41,533 nucleotides of DNA from Acidobacteriota bacterium. Its GTDB lineage: Bacteria; Acidobacteriota; Vicinamibacteria; Vicinamibacterales; CAVVIG01. Location: positions 1-41,533 of the forward strand of contig JACPZW010000033.1 in the NCBI GenBank assembly GCA_016195265.1. Reading direction: 5' to 3'. The notes under the pieces are model-generated. The model was not told where the DNA came from. It made no database searches and was given only the letters and a program-made list of their open reading frames with translations. Position numbers and translations under genes: made by a program. Positions 25,195-33,113 of the stretch are shown here, one piece after another (within the stretch, counting starts at the first letter, position 1; each line of letters begins with the position of its first letter).

Positions 25195-25235
25195 AAGGCC
25201 CGGGAGGCTCACGCTTCCCGGGCCTTTTTGTTTTT
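25195..25235 (+). terminator. Intrinsic terminator/attenuator ahead of the siroheme operon
   Basis: A perfect 11-bp stem AAGGCCCGGGA / TCCCGGGCCTT (25195-25205, 25216-25226) is extended by three more pairs to a TCAC tetraloop, followed by TTTTTGTTTTT. It ends one base before the ATG of the next gene. CGGGCT just after the leader's Cys codons (25100-25105) could pair with the 5' arm and act as antiterminator. Confidence 0.8.
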
Positions 25236-25928
25236 ATGGCTGAATTACTTCCACTCTTTCTGAATCTCACCGGTCGTGACGTCGTGCTCGTCGGCGCGGG
25301 ACGTGTCGCCGCCGGAAAACTGCGACAGTTGCTCGCCGCCGGTGCCCGCGTGCGCATCGTCGCGCCGGACATCGGCGACGAAATTGCCGCCGACCTTCGC
25401 GATCCTCAGCGCGGCACGCTGCTCGTGAGCCGGCGTCCGTTCCTGCCGGAGGACCTGGACGGCGCGTGGCTCGTCGTCGCCGCCGCGCCGCCCGACGTGA
25501 ACCGTCAGGTTGCTGATGCGGCGGAATCGCGTCGCGTGTTCGTCAACGCCGTGGACGATCCCCCCAACGCCAGCGCGTATCTCAGCGGCGTTGTCCGGCG
25601 CGACGGCGTGACGGTGGCGATCTCGACCAGCGGTGACGCCCCCGCGCTGACCGCGCTGCTGCGCGAGGGCGTGGACGCGCTGCTGCCGCGCGATCTAGGC
25701 GTGTGGCTGACGCAAGCGCGCGCGGAGCGCGCCGCATGGCGCCGCGAGCGCCTGCCGATGGATGAGCGCAAGCCGCGCCTGCTGCGGGCGTTGAACGTTC
25801 TCTATGGAGCAACCGCGGAGAGCGCGGAGCACGCCGAAGGAGGTGGCGCTGCAGTCTCGGCGCGCACTGCGGTTGCTTCCGATGCGAATGTGCCCTGGCT
25901 GAACGCACCGGAGGACTCGTGGCTGTGA
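25236..25928 (+). CDS. Precorrin-2 dehydrogenase / sirohydrochlorin ferrochelatase (CysG N-terminal type)
   Basis: This 230-residue protein opens LPLFLNLTGRDVVLVGAGRVAAGKLRQLLAAGARVRIVAP (NAD-binding GxGxxA). It contains VVAAAPPDVNRQVADAAE and the catalytic-region FVNAVDDPPNASAYLSGVVRRDGVTVAISTSGDAPAL. It converts precorrin-2 to sirohydrochlorin and inserts iron to give siroheme, the cofactor of the reductase two genes on. The C-terminal tail from about residue 190 is low-complexity. The ATG immediately follows the attenuator's T-run, leaving no Shine-Dalgarno. GTG 25919 of the next gene overlaps its end by 10 bases. Confidence 0.9.
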   Translation: MAELLPLFLNLTGRDVVLVGAGRVAAGKLRQLLAAGARVRIVAPDIGDEIAADLRDPQRGTLLVSRRPFLPEDLDGAWLVVAAAPPDVNRQVADAAESRRVFVNAVDDPPNASAYLSGVVRRDGVTVAISTSGDAPALTALLREGVDALLPRDLGVWLTQARAERAAWRRERLPMDERKPRLLRALNVLYGATAESAEHAEGGGAAVSARTAVASDANVPWLNAPEDSWL

Positions 25929-26713
25929 TGATGGGACATGTGTCGCTCGTGGGCGCCGGGCCCGGCGATCCGGGACTGCTGACGCGGACCGCGATCGCGC
26001 GCCTGCGGTCGGCGGACCTCGTGCTCTTCGACGCGCTCATTGACGAGCGCATCCTGAAGTATGCGCGCCGCGCGCAGCGGTTCTTCGTCGGCAAGCGCGC
26101 CGGCCGTCACGCGATGACGCAGACCGCGATCCACGCCGTGATGATCCGCGCGGCCCGTCGCGGCCGCCGCGTCGTGCGGCTGAAGGGCGGCGATCCGTTC
26201 GTCTTCGGTCGCGGCGGTGAAGAGGCGCTGGCGCTGCAGCACGCCGGCATTCCGTACGACGTGGTCCCCGGCGTGACGAATGCCGTCGCGGCGCCCGCGC
26301 TCGCGGGCATCCCCGTGACGCATCGCGGTCTCGCGTCGGCATTTCTCGTCGTCTCGGGTCATGACGAAGCGGCGTTTGCGTCGGCGATTGCCGGGCTCGC
26401 GCCCAACGGCGTGACCGTCGTCGTGCTGATGGGCCTGAACCGTTCGGGGGCCGTCGCCTCACACCTGATCGACCGCGGGTGGTCGCGCGGCACGCCGGCG
26501 GCTGTCGTGATGGACGCCTCGCGATCCCGGCAGCGGACGTGGCGCGGCACGCTCGATCAACTGGCGATGGACACCATCGAGTGGGACGCGCGCAGCGCGG
26601 GAACGATCGTCGTCGGCGCCGTGGCGGCGCTGAGCGCGCCGTTGGCCGCGGCGTCCCCGCTTTCTGCGACTGCGACGGCCGGAGTTGTGGGAGGACAGCA
26701 TGTCCGTGGTTGA
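25919..26713 (+). CDS. cobA: Uroporphyrinogen-III C-methyltransferase (SUMT)
   Basis: This 264-residue SAM-dependent methylase adds two methyl groups to uroporphyrinogen III to make precorrin-2. Marks: [72 protein letters not shown] and [13 protein letters not shown] near the end ([13 protein letters not shown]). The start is GTG 25919 overlapping the previous gene; ATG 25928 and 25931 are in-frame alternatives. Its last 14 bases overlap the reductase start. Together with the preceding gene it makes siroheme. Confidence 0.92.
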   Translation: MAVMMGHVSLVGAGPGDPGLLTRTAIARLRSADLVLFDALIDERILKYARRAQRFFVGKRAGRHAMTQTAIHAVMIRAARRGRRVVRLKGGDPFVFGRGGEEALALQHAGIPYDVVPGVTNAVAAPALAGIPVTHRGLASAFLVVSGHDEAAFASAIAGLAPNGVTVVVLMGLNRSGAVASHLIDRGWSRGTPAAVVMDASRSRQRTWRGTLDQLAMDTIEWDARSAGTIVVGAVAALSAPLAAASPLSATATAGVVGGQHVRG

Positions 26714-28535
26714 TGATTCGAAAACCTTCGGGCGGGCGCGCCTGCCCTTCGCCCGCGCGGCCGACATCGACGAGTTCGTCTCCACGCTCGAGCGCTACGA
26801 GCGAGGCGAGCTGACGCCCGATCAGTGGCGCGCGTTCCGTCTTGTGCGCGGCACCTACGGGCAGCGTCAGGCGGAGGACGCGCAGATGCTGCGGGTGAAG
26901 ATTCCGCAGGGCCTGCTGACGGCCGAGCAGCTCGACGCGCTGGCCGACGTCGGGGAGCGCTACTCGCGCGGCTTCGGCCACATCACGACGCGCCAGAACG
27001 TCCAATTCCATTTTGTCAAGCTCCACGACGTCGAGCCCGCGATGCGCCGCCTCGCCGGCGCTGGCCTGACGACGAGGGAGGCCTGTGGGAATTCGGTGAG
27101 AAACATCACGACGTGCGCGTACGCGGGCGTCTCCGCCGACGAACGGTTCGACGTGACGCCGTACGCCGAGGCGCTCACGCGCCATCTGCTGCGCCATCCG
27201 CTCAGCTCGACGCTCCCGCGCAAGTTCAAGATTGCGTTCGAAGGCTGCGCGGTCGATCACGTCGCGATCGGGATCAACGATCTCGGGTTCCGCGCGCTCG
27301 TCGGGCCTGACGGCGGCCGGGGGTTCCGCGTGACGGCGGGCGGCGGCACGGCGATCATGGTCACGTCGGCCGGCGTGCTCCATGAGTTTCTGCCGGCGTC
27401 CGAGATCTTCCGCGTCGCAGAAGCGATCCTCCGCGTGTTCCATCGCCTGGGCGACTACGAGCACAAGCAGCGCAACCGGATGAAGTTTCTGATCAAGACG
27501 CTCGGCTGGACGCGGTGGCGCGAAGAGTACGACCGCGAGCTGACGGCGTGCCGGCTGCGCGGCCAGGTGCCGACGCTCGAGATCGATCCGCCCGCGACGG
27601 AGTCGTCGCCCGACTGGGCCAAGGACACGCCGCCGCCGGTGGGCGAGGTGAGCGAGCGCGTCACGGCGGGACGCATCAACGGCCCCGGCCTGACGCCGAC
27701 GGTGTCTTCGCTGCTCTTCGTCGACGACGAAGCGTGCGCGCGGTGGCGAGCGACGAACACGCACACGCAGAAGCAGTTTGGATACGTCGTCGCCGTGGCG
27801 AGCGTGCCGCTCGGCGACCTGACGAGCGAACAGATGCGCATTGTCGGCGAGCTCGCGCGCGCGTACGGCGACGGCACGGTCCGCGTCACGCTCGATCAGG
27901 ATCTGCTGTTCCGGTGGGTGAATGCCTGTGACGTGCGCCAGCTGTACCGCCGGCTTGCGGCCGCGGGGCTGGGGCTCGCGGAGGCCGGGACGATCGCGGA
28001 CGTCGCGAGTTGTCCGGGCGCCGAGACGTGCCGGCTGGCGGTCACGCAATCGCGCGGCCTCGGCCGGCTGCTCGAAGATCATCTGCGCGCGCGCCCGGAC
28101 CTCATCGCGGCGGCGGACGGCGCGCGGATCAAGATCAGCGGATGCCCGAACGGCTGCGGCCAGCACCACATCGCCACGCTCGGCTTCCAGGGCAGCGTGC
28201 GGCGTCTTGGGTCGCGCGCCGTGCCGCAGTACTTCGTGATGGTCGGCGGCGGCGTGCACGATCGCGGCGCGTCGTTCGGGCGGCTGGCCGCGAAGATTCC
28301 GGTGCGGCGCATTCCGGACGCCGTCGAGCGGCTGATCGCGCTGTACGCCCGCGAGCGTCAGCCCGGAGAGTCGGCGACCGCGTTCTTCGGCCGCGTCGAC
28401 CTCGCCGTCGTGCAGGTCGAACTGGCCGGACTCGAGCGCCTGCAGCCGGGAGACGCCGTCCCGGCAGACTTCATCGACCTCGGCGAGGCGAACGAGTTCG
28501 CGCCCGAGGTGATGGACGGGGAGTGTTCTGCGTAA
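26700..28535 (+). CDS. Siroheme [4Fe-4S] sulfite/nitrite reductase (ferredoxin type)
   Basis: This 611-residue reductase has two ferredoxin-like/siroheme repeats: YSRGFGHITTRQNVQFHFVKL and GTVRVTLDQDLLFRWV. REACGNSVRNITTCAYAGV and the cluster ligands CPGAETC (about 438-444) and CPNGCGQH (about 482-486) follow. It catalyses the six-electron reduction of sulfite to sulfide or nitrite to ammonia. The Cys-leader upstream and the methionine genes downstream favour sulfite. ATG 26700 follows GGGAGGAC. It is the last gene of the siroheme operon; a GGCTGGT repeat lies just after its stop. Confidence 0.9.
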   Translation: MSVVDDSKTFGRARLPFARAADIDEFVSTLERYERGELTPDQWRAFRLVRGTYGQRQAEDAQMLRVKIPQGLLTAEQLDALADVGERYSRGFGHITTRQNVQFHFVKLHDVEPAMRRLAGAGLTTREACGNSVRNITTCAYAGVSADERFDVTPYAEALTRHLLRHPLSSTLPRKFKIAFEGCAVDHVAIGINDLGFRALVGPDGGRGFRVTAGGGTAIMVTSAGVLHEFLPASEIFRVAEAILRVFHRLGDYEHKQRNRMKFLIKTLGWTRWREEYDRELTACRLRGQVPTLEIDPPATESSPDWAKDTPPPVGEVSERVTAGRINGPGLTPTVSSLLFVDDEACARWRATNTHTQKQFGYVVAVASVPLGDLTSEQMRIVGELARAYGDGTVRVTLDQDLLFRWVNACDVRQLYRRLAAAGLGLAEAGTIADVASCPGAETCRLAVTQSRGLGRLLEDHLRARPDLIAAADGARIKISGCPNGCGQHHIATLGFQGSVRRLGSRAVPQYFVMVGGGVHDRGASFGRLAAKIPVRRIPDAVERLIALYARERQPGESATAFFGRVDLAVVQVELAGLERLQPGDAVPADFIDLGEANEFAPEVMDGECSA

Positions 28536-28536
28536 A

Positions 28537-28552
28537 GGTGGCTGGTGGCTGG
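28537..28552 (+). repeat. GGTGGCT repeat copy
   Basis: GGTGGCTGGTGGCTGG, two units of the heptamer that builds the large inverted repeat inside uvrC (39469-39555), lies directly after the reductase stop. Confidence 0.5.
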
Positions 28553-28594
28553 AAGAGATAAATCAGTCTATGTGTATGCGTAGATGCCGATCGC

Positions 28595-28624
28595 TTGCTT
28601 TTGCTGATCCGGCTTTGGTATAGT
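28595..28624 (+). promoter_or_regulatory. Promoter of the SAM riboswitch/hom-thrC operon
   Basis: TTGCTT (28595-28600), an 18-base spacer and TATAGT (28619-28624), 24 bases ahead of the riboswitch P1 stem. Confidence 0.55.
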
Positions 28625-28648
28625 CGTCCGACAACCGAATACGTACTT

Positions 28649-28762
28649 CTTTATCCAGAGTGGCTGAGGGACAGGCCCTGTGACGCCACGGCAACCACGC
28701 GACACCAGCGGTCGCGGTTCAGGTGCCAATTCCTTCCCGGCGGGTGGCCGGGGGAGATGAGG
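28649..28762 (+). promoter_or_regulatory. SAM-I (S-box) riboswitch
   Basis: S-box core elements appear in order: AGAG then GAGGGAC, GGCCC, GCCACGGCAACC, a P3 hairpin CGCGAC/GTCGCG, GGTGCCAATTCC, and a P4 hairpin CCCGGC/GCCGGG. P1 is CTTTATC (28649-28655) with GATGAGG (28756-28762). The 3' strand of P1 merges into the Shine-Dalgarno GAGGGAGG (28759-28766) of hom, and no terminator follows. SAM binding should hide the ribosome-binding site, a translational rather than transcriptional switch. Confidence 0.88.
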
Positions 28763-28770
28763 GAGGCTCG

Positions 28771-29859
28771 TTGAGCCCGCTACGAATTGCACTTCTCGGC
28801 TTCGGGACCGTCGGCACATCCGTCGTTCATCGCCTGACCCGCACCGACGCCGTCCGCGATCTCGTTCTCACCGGCATTTTCGATCGGCGCGCCGACGTGA
28901 AGCGGCTGGCGCATCCCGCGCTGCGCGGCGTGGCCTGGACCACGCGCATTGAGGACGTGCTCGTCAGCGATGCCGACGTCGTCGTGGAAGCCGCCGGCGG
29001 CCTGGATCCGGCGTCCGGCTGGATTCGTGACGCGCTGCTCGCGGGTAAGTCCGTCGTCACGGCGAACAAGCAGGTGATCGCGCGCGACGGAGAGCATTTG
29101 CTTCGCCTGGCGGCGCGGCAGGGACGTCAGTTGCGGTTCGAAGCGGCGATCGGCGGCGCGATGCCGATCGTGCGCGCCGTCGCCGACGGCCTCGCCGGCG
29201 ATCGCCTGACCCGCATCGTCGCGATTCTCAACGGCACGACCAACGCGGTCCTCTCGCGCATGGACGCGACGCGTTGTTCGATGGACGCCGCCATCCGCGA
29301 CGCGCAGAGCCGCGGCTACGCGGAGCAGGATCCGCGTCTCGATCTGGACGGCGACGATGCCCGCGCGAAGCTGGCGATCCTATGCGGGTTGGCCTTTGGT
29401 CTGCGCGTGACGCCGACGGACATCGCCGCGCGATCGGCCGCATCCGTCAGTCTCGCCGACGTCGAAGGGGCGCGGCGGCAGGGCGCAACGATCCGCCAGC
29501 TGGCGTACGCGTCGCATGACGCCGATACATCCACGTTGACCGCCTGGGTGTCGCCGGTGGCGGTGCCGCGCCACAGCCTCTTCGGGCGGACCACGGGTCC
29601 GCAGAACGCTGCGCTCATTACGGGCGCGCACGCCGGCGACATCGGCGTCAGCGGCGCAGGCGCGGGCGGTGACGCGACCGCGGTCGCCGTCATCAGCGAT
29701 CTTCTGGCCGTGGCGCGTGATCGCGCGGCCGTTGTGCCGCCGCTGGCGCTGACGACGCCCAAATGCATCCGCGGCTTCGGTGGAATTGCAGATTTCAGAG
29801 TTCAGATTTCAGATTGTGGATTTCAGATTTCAGATTCTCTTTTCGCGGAGGCTGTGTGA
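28771..29859 (+). CDS. hom: Homoserine dehydrogenase
   Basis: This 362-residue protein reduces aspartate semialdehyde to homoserine, the branch point to threonine and methionine. Marks: RIALLGFGTVGTSVVHRL (NAD(P)-binding), VVTANKQVIA, FEAAIGGAMPIVRAV and ILNGTTNAVLSRM...GYAEQDPRLDLDGDDARAKLAIL. There is no ACT domain. The start is TTG 28771, 4 bases after GGAGG; it aligns with the usual N-terminus and places the ribosome-binding site in the riboswitch. The final about 20 residues are encoded by a TTCAGA tandem repeat (29791-29836), a recent 3' extension. The stop overlaps the thrC GTG. Confidence 0.93.
   Translation: MSPLRIALLGFGTVGTSVVHRLTRTDAVRDLVLTGIFDRRADVKRLAHPALRGVAWTTRIEDVLVSDADVVVEAAGGLDPASGWIRDALLAGKSVVTANKQVIARDGEHLLRLAARQGRQLRFEAAIGGAMPIVRAVADGLAGDRLTRIVAILNGTTNAVLSRMDATRCSMDAAIRDAQSRGYAEQDPRLDLDGDDARAKLAILCGLAFGLRVTPTDIAARSAASVSLADVEGARRQGATIRQLAYASHDADTSTLTAWVSPVAVPRHSLFGRTTGPQNAALITGAHAGDIGVSGAGAGGDATAVAVISDLLAVARDRAAVVPPLALTTPKCIRGFGGIADFRVQISDCGFQISDSLFAEAV
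29791..29836 (+). repeat. TTTCAGA tandem repeat at the 3' end of hom
   Basis: Tandem copies of a GATTTCAGA/GTTCAGA unit encode DFRVQISDCGFQIS. The first 23 bases are identical to those at 33781-33803 between efp and tdk. Confidence 0.75.
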
Positions 29860-31091
29860 GCGCTCTCATCGGATTGCAATGCCATCTCTGTAAGACGACG
29901 TTCCCGGCGGAGGCGCTGTACGTCTGCGACCGCTGCCTTGGCCCGCTCGAGCCGGTGTACGACTATGGCGCCGTGAAGCTGACGCGTGACACGATCGAGA
30001 AGCGGCCGAAGAACCTGTGGCGCTACCGCGAGCTGCTGCCGATTACCGGCGAGCCGCGCACCGGATTCAATTCCGGCTTCACGCCGCTCGTGCGCTGCGA
30101 TCGCCTGGCGGCGCGGCTGGGGGTGGACGAGCTCTACATCAAAGACGATTCGGTGAATCACCCGACGCTGTCGTACAAGGATCGCGTCGTCTCCGTCGCG
30201 GCGACCCGCGCCGTGGAGCTGGGGTTCACGATCCTCGCGTGCGCGTCGACCGGCAATCTGGCCAACAGCGTGGCGGCCCACGCCGCCCGCCTCGGCATCG
30301 AGTGTTGCGTGTTCATTCCGGACAATCTCGAGGCGGGAAAGCTGCTCGGCTCGGCGATCTTCAATCCGACGATCCTCGCCATCAACGGCAACTACGACGA
30401 TGTGAACCGGCTGTGTACGCAGGTGGGCGACCGCTACGGCTGGGGCTTCGTCAACATCAACCTGCGCTCGTACTACGCCGAAGGCGCGAAGACGATGGGC
30501 TTCGAGATCGTCGAGCAACTCGGGTGGAACTATCCGAAGCACCTGATCTCGCCGGTCGCCGGCGGCACCTTGCTGCCGCGCATTGTGCGAGGGCTGCGCG
30601 AACTGCGTGAAGTGGGATTGGTTGATGGCGATCTGCCGCGCGTCTATGCGGCGCAGGCGGCGGGCTGCGCGCCGGTCGTGAACGCCATCGACGCGGGACT
30701 CGAGTATCCGGAGCCGGTACGGCCCGACACGATTGCGAAGTCGATCGCGATCGGCAATCCCGCCGACGGCTATCAGGTGATTCGGTGCATCCGCGAAACC
30801 GGCGGGTCAGGCGCCGCCGTGTCAGATCCGCAGATCGTCGACGCGATTCAGCTGCTGGCGGAGACCGAAGGCATCTTCACGGAGCCCGCCGGCGGCACGA
30901 CGCTCGCGGCGGCGATTGAACTGATCGGGCGCGGCGTCATTCCGCGCGACGAGTCGATCGTCGTGTGCGTCACCGGCAACGGATACAAGACCGCGGAGGT
31001 CGTCGCGGATCGCCTGACGGCGCCGGTCAAGTTGAGCCGGTCCTTCAAGGACTTCGAGGCCTGGCACGAATCGCGCAAAGCGATTGCGTAG
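29856..31091 (+). CDS. thrC: Threonine synthase
   Basis: This 411-residue PLP enzyme converts O-phosphohomoserine to threonine. An N-terminal zinc ribbon (CHLCKTTF...YVCDRCLGPLEPVYDY) precedes the fold-type II domain, with the PLP lysine in LSYKDRVVS, ACASTGNLANSVAAHAARLGI, SPVAGGTLLPRI and VVCVTGNGYK near the end. GTG 29856 overlaps the hom stop by 4 bases and follows GCGGAGG; upstream codons belong to the repeat. With hom it forms a SAM-controlled unit. Confidence 0.93.
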   Translation: MSALIGLQCHLCKTTFPAEALYVCDRCLGPLEPVYDYGAVKLTRDTIEKRPKNLWRYRELLPITGEPRTGFNSGFTPLVRCDRLAARLGVDELYIKDDSVNHPTLSYKDRVVSVAATRAVELGFTILACASTGNLANSVAAHAARLGIECCVFIPDNLEAGKLLGSAIFNPTILAINGNYDDVNRLCTQVGDRYGWGFVNINLRSYYAEGAKTMGFEIVEQLGWNYPKHLISPVAGGTLLPRIVRGLRELREVGLVDGDLPRVYAAQAAGCAPVVNAIDAGLEYPEPVRPDTIAKSIAIGNPADGYQVIRCIRETGGSGAAVSDPQIVDAIQLLAETEGIFTEPAGGTTLAAAIELIGRGVIPRDESIVVCVTGNGYKTAEVVADRLTAPVKLSRSFKDFEAWHESRKAIA

Positions 31092-31098
31092 GCTATGG

Positions 31099-31123
31099 TA
31101 TTCTCCACCAGAAGGGGAGAATA
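31099..31123 (+). promoter_or_regulatory. Operator of vapBC-2 over the ribosome-binding site
   Basis: The perfect inverted repeat TATTCTCC (31099-31106) / GGAGAATA (31116-31123) has a 9-base centre. Its right arm contains the Shine-Dalgarno GGGGAG of the antitoxin at 31127. It is likely the VapB binding site, and as RNA it could also hide the ribosome-binding site. Confidence 0.5.
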
Positions 31124-31126
31124 AGT

Positions 31127-31354
31127 ATGCCCACCAAGGTCAACATCGTCCTTGACGACGATGTGAAGGCCGGCCTGGACCGCCTTGTCGACAGCGGGAA
31201 ACGCAGCCGCGTCATCAACAACGCGCTGCGGCGCGAAATCCGGCTGATGAGCCGGCGCGCCGCCAATGTCCGCCTTGAGGAGATGCGGGCCACGACGAAG
31301 GCCGTCTCGACCGATGACATGGTGACGCTCATTCGGCGTGACCGGGGCCGGTAG
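31127..31354 (+). CDS. VapB-like ribbon-helix-helix antitoxin
   Basis: This 75-residue protein, MPTKVNIVLDDDVKAGLDRL followed by VDSGKRSRVINNALRREIRL, has the short beta-strand plus two-helix pattern of ribbon-helix-helix antitoxins. It has a C-terminal toxin-binding tail. GAAGGGGAG lies 7 bases before the ATG. Its TAG stop shares one base with the GTG start of the toxin. It would bind both the operator at 31099-31123 and the toxin. Confidence 0.8.
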   Translation: MPTKVNIVLDDDVKAGLDRLVDSGKRSRVINNALRREIRLMSRRAANVRLEEMRATTKAVSTDDMVTLIRRDRGR

Positions 31355-31791
31355 TGCCGGCGACCGTGCTCGTGCCGGATGCGTCGGTGCTGCTGAAATG
31401 GATCCTGCGGTCGGACGATGAGCCGGACCGCGACAGGGCGTCGGATCTCAAGACGGCGTGGCTCGATGACGCCTGCGAGCTCATCGTGCCGAGCCTGTGG
31501 GTCTTCGAGGTCGGCAACATTCTTGGTCTGAAGCATCCCGCCACTGCGGCCCCGCTGCTTCAGGCCATGCTCGACCTCGGGCTCCGCGAAGAAGCGCCGC
31601 ACGGATACGCCGGCGCGATCCTCAGCCTGATGCGGGAGCACAAGGTCACGTTCTACGACGCCGCCTATCACGCGCTCGCCATCCGCCATCGCGGCACCAT
31701 GCTCACCGCGGATCGCGCGTACGTGAAGAAGGCCGCGCGGGCAGGACACGTGACGTTGCTGAATGAGTGGCGCGCGCCGGCTGCGCGTTGA
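31354..31791 (+). CDS. vapC: VapC-like PIN-domain toxin
   Basis: This 145-residue PIN nuclease has acidic residues D9 (VPDASVLLKW), E52 (VFEVGN), D102 (TFYDAAYHALA) and D120 (LTADRAY), a complete set of metal ligands. VPDASVLLKW is typical of one VapC subgroup and differs from the vapC at 1798 (LDTNIFID), so the two systems are not recent duplicates. It is translationally linked to the antitoxin before it. It is convergent with the HtrA gene; a hairpin repeat fills the 50 bases between. Confidence 0.85.
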   Translation: MPATVLVPDASVLLKWILRSDDEPDRDRASDLKTAWLDDACELIVPSLWVFEVGNILGLKHPATAAPLLQAMLDLGLREEAPHGYAGAILSLMREHKVTFYDAAYHALAIRHRGTMLTADRAYVKKAARAGHVTLLNEWRAPAAR

Positions 31792-31798
31792 TCGCGTC

Positions 31799-31847
31799 GG
31801 GCCGGCCTTGGTCGGCCCGGTCGGGCGAAGCGAGCTCCACCCCTACC
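31799..31847. repeat. Double-hairpin repeat between vapC and the HtrA gene
   Basis: GGGCCGGCC-TT-GGTCGGCCC (one G-T pair) is followed by the imperfect GGGCGAAGC-GA-GCTCCACCC and CTACC. It has the layout of the double hairpin in uvrA, more decayed. It contains the HtrA stop codon and could terminate both convergent genes. Confidence 0.5.
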
Positions 31848-33090
31848 GTCTTGGGCGGGCGGACGAGCTCGAGACGATGGCCAGCTTGAACTCGATGCCG
31901 CGGCCGTTGCGCAGCACGCGCACCGACGCGGTCGATCCGATTTTGGCGTCGGCCACCATTCGCGAGAACTGTGAGGGATCGGCGACCGGCTGTCCGTTGA
32001 GCTGCACGATGACGTCGCCGGGCCGGATGCCGGCGCTGTAGGCCTCCGATCCGCGGCTCATCTGCGACACGACGGCGCCGCTGGTGTTCGGCGCGCCGAC
32101 TTCTTCCGCGAGCTGCGCCGTGAGTTTCTCGATCCCGATGTACCCGATCGAACCGCGGCGCACCTCGCCGTACTTCATCAGATCGTCGACGACCTTCTTC
32201 GCGAGGTTGCTGGGCACGGCGAAGCCGATCCCCTGATACCCGCCGCTCTCGCTGTAGATGCCCGTGTTGATGCCGACCAGCTCGCCGCGCGTGTTAATCA
32301 ACGCGCCGCCGGAGTTGCCCGGGTTGATTGCGGCGTCGGTCTGGATGAAATCCTCGTAGTCCGCGAAGCCGAGTTGCGCGCGACCGGTGGCGCTCACGAT
32401 GCCAGCGGTCACCGTCTGGCTGAGCTGGAAGGGACTGCCGATCGCCAGCACCCATTCGCCGACCTTCAGCTGACTCGAATCGCCCCACGCCACTGCCGGC
32501 AGCCCGGTGACGTTCACCTTCACGAGCGCGATGTCCGTGGCCGGATCCGTGCCGATGAGGCGGCCGCGGACCTCGCGCTTGTCCGGCAGCGTCGCCGTCA
32601 CGTCGGTGGACGTCGCCCTGACGTTCTCGCCGATGACGTGGTTGTTCGTGACGATGTAGCCGTCGGCCGAAATGATCACGCCGGAGCCGAGGCTGAGCGA
32701 CCGTCGATCCCGCGGCTGCCCGAAGACATCGTCGTCGCCGAAGAAGTACCGGAAGAAGGGATCGCTCTGAAACGGCGAGGTGCGGGACCGGACGACCTGC
32801 TGTGACGAAATGTTCGCGACGCCTTTGACGGCCTGACCGGCGACGCGCGTGAAGTCCGGACCGGATGCGGCAACGAGGGGTGCTGACGTGCCGGGTGCTG
32901 AGGTGTCGGGTGCCGTAGTGCCGGGCGCCGTGGCGCCGGGTGACGGCGCCGCAGTAAGTGCCACGGCGTGCGGCGATGCGGCTGCGCGCGCGTCGGCAGC
33001 CGCGCGCATGCGTTCGGTGACGACGAGTCCGGCCACGAAGCCGGCGAAGATGAGGACGAGGGAGAGGAAAATCCGTCGAAGGGCGCTCAT
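31843..33090 (-). CDS. HtrA/DegP-type periplasmic serine protease with one PDZ domain
   Basis: This is a 415-residue protein. An N-terminal anchor (MSALRRIFLSLVLIFAGFVAGLVV) is followed by a Ser/Thr/Pro/Ala linker and the trypsin-like domain with His in IVTNNHVIGE, Asp in ATDIALVKV and Ser in INPGNSGGAL. One PDZ domain follows (AYSAGIRPGDVIVQLNGQPV). It degrades misfolded proteins in the cell envelope. ATG 33090 is chosen since the membrane anchor begins there; codons up to 33147 overlap the divergent promoter. The linker (residues about 45-75) is encoded by a GC-rich 15-base tandem repeat. Confidence 0.9.
   Translation of the reverse strand: MSALRRIFLSLVLIFAGFVAGLVVTERMRAAADARAAASPHAVALTAAPSPGATAPGTTAPDTSAPGTSAPLVAASGPDFTRVAGQAVKGVANISSQQVVRSRTSPFQSDPFFRYFFGDDDVFGQPRDRRSLSLGSGVIISADGYIVTNNHVIGENVRATSTDVTATLPDKREVRGRLIGTDPATDIALVKVNVTGLPAVAWGDSSQLKVGEWVLAIGSPFQLSQTVTAGIVSATGRAQLGFADYEDFIQTDAAINPGNSGGALINTRGELVGINTGIYSESGGYQGIGFAVPSNLAKKVVDDLMKYGEVRRGSIGYIGIEKLTAQLAEEVGAPNTSGAVVSQMSRGSEAYSAGIRPGDVIVQLNGQPVADPSQFSRMVADAKIGSTASVRVLRNGRGIEFKLAIVSSSSARPRR
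32879..32945 (-). repeat. Minisatellite in the HtrA linker
   Basis: About four imperfect 15-base units of the type ggtgcCGtaGTGCCG encode repeated APGTTAPDTSAPGTSAP. Linker length is likely to vary between strains. Confidence 0.55.
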
Positions 33091-33113
33091 CGCTGCGGCA
33101 CCACCACTGCCTC

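Noticed and set aside
26037..28259. 740-codon open frame on the minus strand
   Set aside because: It lies antisense to the siroheme genes and the sulfite reductase, has Arg/His-rich composition and no domain; it is a GC-bias shadow.
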